64,000 nucleotides of DNA from an uncultured Shewanella sp. Its GTDB lineage: Bacteria > Pseudomonadota > Gammaproteobacteria > Enterobacterales > Shewanellaceae. This document shows, piece by piece, positions 59,501 through 64,000 of this stretch (position 1 is its first letter; every line of letters starts with the position of its first letter). Where the stretch lies: positions 62,001 through 126,000 of the forward strand of contig NZ_CANMIO010000005.1 of assembly GCF_947497935.1 (NCBI RefSeq), in the 5' to 3' direction. The notes under the pieces were generated by a model. The model was not told where the DNA came from, did no database searches, and worked only from the letters and a program-made list of their open reading frames with translations. Made by a program: the position numbers and the translations under genes.

Positions 59501-61552
59501 TAGTTTATCACTATACTCTAATAAGCCCATCAGAATAAGTGTCGGCTTCTCTGTGGGTTGCACTAATAGGTTATGCGGACACAAATCGCCATGCGGCAGC
59601 TGCTTCTCATGGAAACGTTGCACTGTATTGATAAGTTGCTCGGCAATAGCTAAACGCTGTTGTTGGTCAAGTTCTGCCTCTGCAATAAACTGCGGCCAGA
59701 GCTTTCCGTTAATATGCTCACTTACCACGTATAATCCCCCTTGGCCTAGCAGTCCACTCGCGTGCACCCTCGGGGTAGGAAGTGTCATATTCTTGAGTTT
59801 ATCGATACGTTGCTTAAAAGCGTAGATACGTCGGTTCACTCCCGGTTGAAGAGGGTTGAGTATTACTCCATCCCAAAGCTTAACCTGTAATGACTGCTCA
59901 CCTTGCCTACTGCAATAACTTATACTCCCCGTAGAGGCAATAGCTGCCAATGCCGGATAGACTTCTGCCAGCAGTTCGGGAAGAGGCTGGAACTCCATAA
60001 CTACACCAACGCTGTTCATTCCCTCACGAAAGAATTCAGATTGTTGTAGGTCTTGATAAATTTGATTAGCTTCATCGTGGCCTTGGATCTGTTCTTTAGT
60101 AACAGCATTAAACTCATTTAGCATTATATCAGCACGTGGAAAACGCTTACTGGGATCGAGATTTAGTGCTTGTTCAAACCAACTGTTAAGTGCTCCACCA
60201 AATATATCTTGTTGTGGCTCTCGCCATTCAGGCACAGACTCATCAGTTAGTAATGATTCACCATTAAAACAGATACGATAAGCCACGACCGCAAGCATAA
60301 AGACATCCTGACGATAGGGTTCAGCGGCCTCTTCGAAGGCATCCTCAGGAATTGTATAGGGAGCGCTTTGTAGCGTTGAACGTAGTGCTTCAAGATTATC
60401 TCGCTCCTCGAGAGAAGCCGCACCAAAACCAGTAACAACAATACTGCTCTGTTCTTCGGCATACCATAGGTTATGTGGGTCAATATCACGATGGCCGACC
60501 CCTAAGCTGTGTAATTCCGAAAATGGGGCTAATAATGCTCGTACACGATCAATACGCTGAGGGCTACTCCAACCTTCTGATTCACTATCAAGGACCTCAT
60601 CTAAACGTTTAAAGCTTCGACGCAGTTCGTATAGCTCCCGGGCATCATCAGTTATATCTTCCTCTGAAAGCTCATTGACAGCCCGTAACATATAATCTTG
60701 CATCGTAGCGCTGCCATTACGCACCTGGCGTCCGACTCGGGTCTCACGTAAAGCGACCTCTGCCCATAGCGATTGATCGGCATTTGCGACGCCTAGTGCG
60801 TCAAAGTTCCATTGACGAAGTAAACATTTGTGCTGGTTGTTATCTTTATGAACAGCACTAAATTCGTTGTAGATATTATTCGGATGGCTAAAAAAAGGCT
60901 TATTATTGGCGATATAGCCATTTTCTTTCAGCTGCAGCGCCTTAACCTTTGGCCCCTCGAAAAAGGACTGGATGATAGGTAATATCTTAGTCGAGTTAGG
61001 TCGCGGGTTACTTCCTTCAAACAAATGGGCAAAGTTGGTAGCCTGTACCAATTGATCGTAATGCTTCGGTTTACCGATAGTGAGAAACTCTTCGCGGGTA
61101 TGAACATAGCGACGCTCATTCGATGGCAAATTTTCTGGACCTGCGCTGCCACAAAGTACTACATGTGCCTCAACATGAAGGAAATAACCTAGTTTACGAG
61201 ATAGTTCTACTTGCAGTAGTTTAATAAGTCTCAGTGCATGATCACGTTTGATCTGATAGGGACTTTTACCGCGAGGTTTACCATTTTGGAACCACTTTCC
61301 ACCTTCATAGGTTATGCTACCATTCCATTCTTTCAACTCCACCAATAAAAGCCGATCAGCAGTAATAATCAGTGTATCTATTTCCATAGAACCTTGGCTG
61401 TCAGTAACCACCAAACCAGCATAGCAGAACCAGCTATCTGGAAGCTGTTTGACCATCATATCAACCGTTTTGAGTTCACTGCGATGCAGACCTGCACCAC
61501 CAACTATCTGATACTTCAATTTAGCTCCTGCAGTGTCAACAGACACTAACAT
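56558..61552 (-). CDS. NERD nuclease-like / dual pseudokinase / SF1 helicase fusion
   Basis: 1664 residues in four parts. (1) About 20-135: NERD domain of the PD-(D/E)xK type, with MEIDTLIITADRLLLVELKEW (Asp59, Glu72, Lys74). (2) About 225-480: kinase fold with the catalytic loop HRDIDPHNLW near 353; TGFG stands where DFG should be. (3) About 510-760: second kinase fold with VKLWDG, then HGDLCPHNLLV near 654; LMGLLEY replaces DFG. (4) About 1050-1650: SF1 helicase with Walker [10 protein letters not shown] near 1095, VIVDEAGRAQAAELM near 1360, GDHKQLPPF, QYRM near 1431, SYQGQENKIIILSLVR near 1573 and INVAISRAQ. The helicase resembles COG1112-type enzymes. First gene of a two-gene operon; likely defence or nucleic-acid surveillance, which is inference. 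Confidence 0.88.
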   Translation of the reverse strand: MLVSVDTAGAKLKYQIVGGAGLHRSELKTVDMMVKQLPDSWFCYAGLVVTDSQGSMEIDTLIITADRLLLVELKEWNGSITYEGGKWFQNGKPRGKSPYQIKRDHALRLIKLLQVELSRKLGYFLHVEAHVVLCGSAGPENLPSNERRYVHTREEFLTIGKPKHYDQLVQATNFAHLFEGSNPRPNSTKILPIIQSFFEGPKVKALQLKENGYIANNKPFFSHPNNIYNEFSAVHKDNNQHKCLLRQWNFDALGVANADQSLWAEVALRETRVGRQVRNGSATMQDYMLRAVNELSEEDITDDARELYELRRSFKRLDEVLDSESEGWSSPQRIDRVRALLAPFSELHSLGVGHRDIDPHNLWYAEEQSSIVVTGFGAASLEERDNLEALRSTLQSAPYTIPEDAFEEAAEPYRQDVFMLAVVAYRICFNGESLLTDESVPEWREPQQDIFGGALNSWFEQALNLDPSKRFPRADIMLNEFNAVTKEQIQGHDEANQIYQDLQQSEFFREGMNSVGVVMEFQPLPELLAEVYPALAAIASTGSISYCSRQGEQSLQVKLWDGVILNPLQPGVNRRIYAFKQRIDKLKNMTLPTPRVHASGLLGQGGLYVVSEHINGKLWPQFIAEAELDQQQRLAIAEQLINTVQRFHEKQLPHGDLCPHNLLVQPTEKPTLILMGLLEYSDKLTAGSSYQPSNPDATDAFGRDCYAIYRMVEELFGDQMPALLEAELERARQSVDGVPIALDPLLQSLKAPMLQGAEEIIEPQQKLELAIPVCWKSETWPQELRLLEQNDGGYHFNCNWSINPRFPNELRCYITGLGEQLLIDLDPESRTISRINYHTDLSIEQTIKAGKHSQAKINTPLSVQRGSLAERNGFIELLMNLEPVIDAIIERTSANQEMDEDDFDSSESSPIELWQALADTEGELRDQVTIDSANYQESPTGCLLYLYTTESGADLNFELDDKIIVYLKEKRESTQLGELRLAETTPNLLAIRFDFDAARKRISNGSQLQLESIRNRSSRELRQRALQRVIEDKAEIPQLTQYFDYHQKPNLKLMQPKPSVETLRKLYDLPAQGFNEQQLMAFQQLVVQGPVGVLQGPPGTGKTTFVSKFIHYLYQYCGVNNVLLVGQSHTAVDNVAIKAKQLSRQQGLELDTVRIGHEQMIDEGMLCFETKALQRQIQHKFHREYDLRVGTLGKRLGMAPSLTAQLCQLHRTLNPLMVSFAQCKRELTKLEQTKSSGFSYQDQMDQLSKHLAQLQQRTLAVIHSMFASELSEQLVYDESLMTQLAELIAAQHCYNNPENLERFLQLLEMSQEWMDVLRGGESGFDRFMLKSKQLVCGTLVGVGRRNLELNDTSFDWVIVDEAGRAQAAELMVALQSGKRVLLVGDHKQLPPFYHQQHLKLAAKKLELGRGIFYESDFERAFKTTEGVTLDTQYRMVEPIGDLVSECFYAKDIGKLHTGRGYSPDWYARLPSPWNKTVSWIDSSSPDPQGGEEVRGSGRYYNPREVRLLLDALQVLSSDDCISHLEGTITTEQPYPIGIITMYRQQKEEIENAISRAEWAGALRSLIKIDTVDSYQGQENKIIILSLVRDNSKKLQGFLRDAPRINVAISRAQERLLVLGAGRMWSKDNNDSALGSVHEFIYKQVDADEPNYQVLCGQNLLGDND

Positions 61553-61661
61553 TAAAATGACACAAAATATTGCACATATTCAATTGGATAGGCGTACCAG
61601 TCAAGCATAAGTTTCGTTAATAGATCAATAATAAAAACAAGCTCAAAATTCAAGGTTATAA

Positions 61662-61856
61662 ATCGGAGTTGGACTTATTAACTTGTGCAATGAAGCGAAT
61701 CTGCAAGGTGATTTATTTGAAGGCGGCAGGAATCCAAGCATGATGCTGGTCTTGGATAAAATCAACGCCAAGTACGGTACTGACACGTTGTTTCTTGAAT
61801 GGGGAATGCGCAGAGAAATGCTTACACCACAATACACTGGAAAGACATCCCTTTGA
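61662..61856 (+). pseudogene. umuC: Truncated 3' end of umuC
   Basis: An open frame of 64 codons from just after a stop, with no start codon in place. It contains LQGDLFEGGRNPS, MMLVLDKINAKYGTDTLF and WGMRREMLTPQYTG, ending in TGA. This matches in order the C-terminal tail of error-prone DNA polymerase V UmuC (compare LNLFDD, LMTVMDTLNAKEGRGTLYF and WQMKRAMLSPRYTT in E. coli, from memory). The rest of the gene is gone; the helicase-kinase operon begins 110 bases to the left. Confidence 0.8.
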
Positions 61857-61974
61857 TTAAATGCTAATCAAGGTACAGGCATATTAAGCAAGTTTAATTA
61901 AATCATGCTTATTCCTACTATAAAGCTTCTGGTAGTTAAGGCAAAATCAACCAAACTATTTTAGTCAGAACCTT

Positions 61975-62727
61975 ATGAATATCCGCGTACTTTCTTTAGT
62001 CATTGCAGCAACGCTGCCCTTATCTACATTTGCCCAATCAGGTGAAGGTAATACAACCATAAAGTCGTTTAATAAGGCGAAAAAAACTCTCGAACGAAAG
62101 GTTTATCGCGACCATCGAGTAACGCTTTATTGTAATGCAGAGTTTGATAGCAAAAAAAATATTAAACTTCCTAACGGGTTTACAACTGAAAAGCATATTA
62201 AACGTGCTAAAAGAGTCGAATGGGAGCATGTTGTTCCTGCTGAGAACTTCGGCCGAACTTTTTCAGAATGGCGTGATGGTCACCCTAGCTGCGTAAATAA
62301 CAAGGGTAAGAATTTCAAAGGTCGTAAGTGCGCCGAGAAAGTAAATCATGATTACCGATTGATGCAGTCCGATTTGTATAACTTATATCCTGCAGTAGGC
62401 GCTGTGAACGCAACGAGGTCTAATTATAACTTTGCTATGCTGCCCTCTTCACGCTCGAGCTTTGGTAGTTGCGAAGTTAAGGTTCATGATAGGAAAGTAG
62501 AACCGACTAGTGGCTCAAGAGGCAGAATTGCGCGAACCTATTTGTATATGGAACAAGCATATCCACGATACAAAATGAGTAAACAGCAAAAGCAGCTAAT
62601 GACTGCCTGGGACAAACAATTCCCAGTAAGCAAATGGGAGTGCAAACGAGCTAAGCGCATTGAGAACATTCAAAAGAACAGAAACAATGTCGTGTTCACT
62701 CGATGTGAAGCACAAGGTTACAACTAG
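61975..62727 (+). CDS. endA: Endonuclease I family, secreted nuclease
   Basis: 250 residues with a signal peptide (MNIRVLSLVIAATLPLSTFA, cleaved before QS), hence periplasmic or extracellular. Beta-beta-alpha metal (His-Me) nuclease motifs: VEWEHVVPAENFGRTF with the catalytic His, KVNHDYRLMQSDLYNLYPAVG with the metal-binding Asn, and SNYNFAM. Paired cysteines suggest disulfides, as in Vvn and EndA. It degrades extracellular DNA non-specifically. The mature part is very basic. It stands alone between the umuC remnant and the OLD-type gene. Confidence 0.92.
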   Translation: MNIRVLSLVIAATLPLSTFAQSGEGNTTIKSFNKAKKTLERKVYRDHRVTLYCNAEFDSKKNIKLPNGFTTEKHIKRAKRVEWEHVVPAENFGRTFSEWRDGHPSCVNNKGKNFKGRKCAEKVNHDYRLMQSDLYNLYPAVGAVNATRSNYNFAMLPSSRSSFGSCEVKVHDRKVEPTSGSRGRIARTYLYMEQAYPRYKMSKQQKQLMTAWDKQFPVSKWECKRAKRIENIQKNRNNVVFTRCEAQGYN

Positions 62728-62770
62728 TTTATAAGGCGTTTCCTTATACGAAATGGGCATGCCTTAAATT

Positions 62771-62840
62771 GCTTTTGGACAGAGACCATTTAGTGCAAAG
62801 CTTCTAAAGGTAGATAGTGGAATTAGTAAATGTATGGTAT
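62771..62840. repeat. Dispersed repeat, copy C
   Basis: TTTTGGACAGAG, TGCAAAGCTTCTAAAGG and AATGTATGG occur in the same order and spacing as in copy A at 48431. Confidence 0.5.
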
Positions 62841-62974
62841 TCGCCCATACTACTTCAAACGATTGCTCACACACGTTTACCACTTTTGAATCATACTTTA
62901 AATTGACGCTTTAAAATAATAAACACTCGACAAGCCTACTGTGCCGAGTGTAATAAATCGTGTGGATGAATTTA

Positions 62975-64000
62975 TTATACGGCTGGTTTCAAATGATCTA
63001 AATATGGAGAACAAAGTTCTAAAAATATTGATTTCCAACGTTCTGGCAACTCATTAAACTCCTCTCCCCAATTTTCAGCAATATGCTTATATGCTTTATA
63101 TGGCTTTTCACTTGAGGGCGCTTGGTAGCCTAAAAGATCTTCAATACACTCCTCAATCATGATTCTGCGCCCGGCACCGGTTTGTGCAAGTATAGGATCA
63201 TTCATTGCGGCGGCCTTAGGTGTACCTGCATCGCGGTCATGCATAAAAATATAGTTTACATCTAGTGTATTTAAGTACTTTGCAATTGAGATCAATACAG
63301 CTTTTCCACGAGCCCTAAGAAACTCACAGTTACCAATTATACGAGCCTTATCATCAGCGCTTAAACGCTTAATCGTTTCTCGTACAACAACCTCTTCAGT
63401 ATCCCCTTCGACAAAAACACACTTATTGGTAAAGAACATTCTAGAAATATAGTCATCTACCTTGAGAAGCATTTTAAGATTTTGTTTTTCGTTCTGTTGA
63501 AGATCTGAAAATGCACTTTCAAGATTAAAGGAAGTCGTTCCAGTAAAGCCGCCGTCACTATAAGAGAATTTAGTTAAGCTAATACTTTTATCTGTACCAA
63601 GGTTAACCATATAAGGTGAATGTGTAGTAGCTACAATTTGACAGTTTGGTCCTGCTAATTCATATAAGGAATCTCGTAGTTGATTTGCAGCCGCGGGATG
63701 TAAATATATTTCAGGCTCTTCAAAACAAAAAATTGTACTTCTTGGGTTCTCTGCATTTTTGTTAACGAATTCCTGCACAAACCGCAACAACTGAAAGGCC
63801 GTAGCGCGAATCATACCATGTCCTTGATATGACACTTCAGTTTTAACATTACTTTCTAGTTCAACAGTAAATTGAGGTTTAATCGTTTTCTCAGGTTTAT
63901 CTAATGCCGCAGATACATGGACAGAGGAGTCTGGAAACAAGTTATGTACCATTCCGTTTAATTCTTGTATTAGTTTACCAAAGTCAGTTTCCGTATCATT
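62975..64000 (-). CDS. OLD-type ATPase/TOPRIM nuclease, partial
   Basis: The frame is open past the right edge (16 codons beyond the Met at 63952), so the Walker A region is outside the window. About 341 residues are visible. ABC-type Walker B is FCFEEPEIYLHP and the H-loop is VATTHSPYMVNL. A C-terminal TOPRIM domain follows, with VFVEGDTEEVVV (catalytic Glu) and IFMHDRDAGTP (DxD). This is the architecture of OLD nucleases and of GajA in Gabija. Whether a partner gene such as GajB is present cannot be seen; none lies downstream within the window. Confidence 0.88.
   Translation of the reverse strand, partial: NDTETDFGKLIQELNGMVHNLFPDSSVHVSAALDKPEKTIKPQFTVELESNVKTEVSYQGHGMIRATAFQLLRFVQEFVNKNAENPRSTIFCFEEPEIYLHPAAANQLRDSLYELAGPNCQIVATTHSPYMVNLGTDKSISLTKFSYSDGGFTGTTSFNLESAFSDLQQNEKQNLKMLLKVDDYISRMFFTNKCVFVEGDTEEVVVRETIKRLSADDKARIIGNCEFLRARGKAVLISIAKYLNTLDVNYIFMHDRDAGTPKAAAMNDPILAQTGAGRRIMIEECIEDLLGYQAPSSEKPYKAYKHIAENWGEEFNELPERWKSIFLELCSPYLDHLKPAV

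Overview
The window looks like chromosomal DNA of a marine gammaproteobacterium, most likely Shewanella. The evidence is gene order and protein content: ald divergent from lrp, then ftsK-lolA-rarA-crcB-serS; etrA and uspE beside a full cbb3 oxidase cluster (ccoNOQP, fixH, ccoI, ccoS); astE next to a bkd operon; and a DUF2987-type protein. This is inference from recalled families, since no database search was possible.

From 1 to about 44.6 kb the content is core. It runs: the 3' part of pgm; msrA; astE; a branched-chain keto-acid dehydrogenase operon (bkdA1-bkdA2-bkdB) behind a perfect palindrome that fits a LiuR operator; nadA; a chemoreceptor; tRNA-Ser(GGA); a MITE-like non-coding element; a sulfotransferase-like protein; cls; an EEP-family protein; a RecQ-like helicase; a DUF885 lipoprotein; a response regulator with a degenerate receiver; ald/lrp; the ftsK to serS block; an aminotransferase; a YvcK/CofD-like protein; a Bax-like protein; ttcA; uspE; etrA; and the oxidase structural and assembly genes. 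A perfect FNR/EtrA box lies upstream of ccoN, so the regulator and its probable target sit together. A Fur-type box precedes a small Cys-rich protein.

From about 43.3 kb the window becomes accessory. A tyrosine recombinase is followed by a frameshifted remnant of a phage-type P-loop ATPase, two small enzyme-like genes, and about 2.3 kb with no credible gene. At 48.5-51.9 kb there is an integron cassette array with no integrase (CALIN): one 67-bp and three 98-bp attC sites separate minus-strand cassettes. One cassette carries an ATPase + HNH pair with the features of the Septu defence system (PtuA/PtuB). Another encodes a protein made mostly of 11 copies of an STASGGGx octapeptide. A degenerate array end, duplicated non-coding repeats and a further cassette-like gene of unknown function follow.

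From 55.0 to 61.6 kb lies the most unusual locus: a two-gene minus-strand unit. Its first gene is a 1664-residue fusion of a NERD nuclease-like domain, two kinase folds that both lack the DFG aspartate, and a C-terminal SF1 (COG1112-like) helicase. The second is a 516-residue partner with a possible N-terminal winged helix. It abuts a truncated umuC 3' end. A secreted endonuclease I and a partial OLD-type ATPase/TOPRIM nuclease complete what looks like a defence island continuing beyond the right edge.
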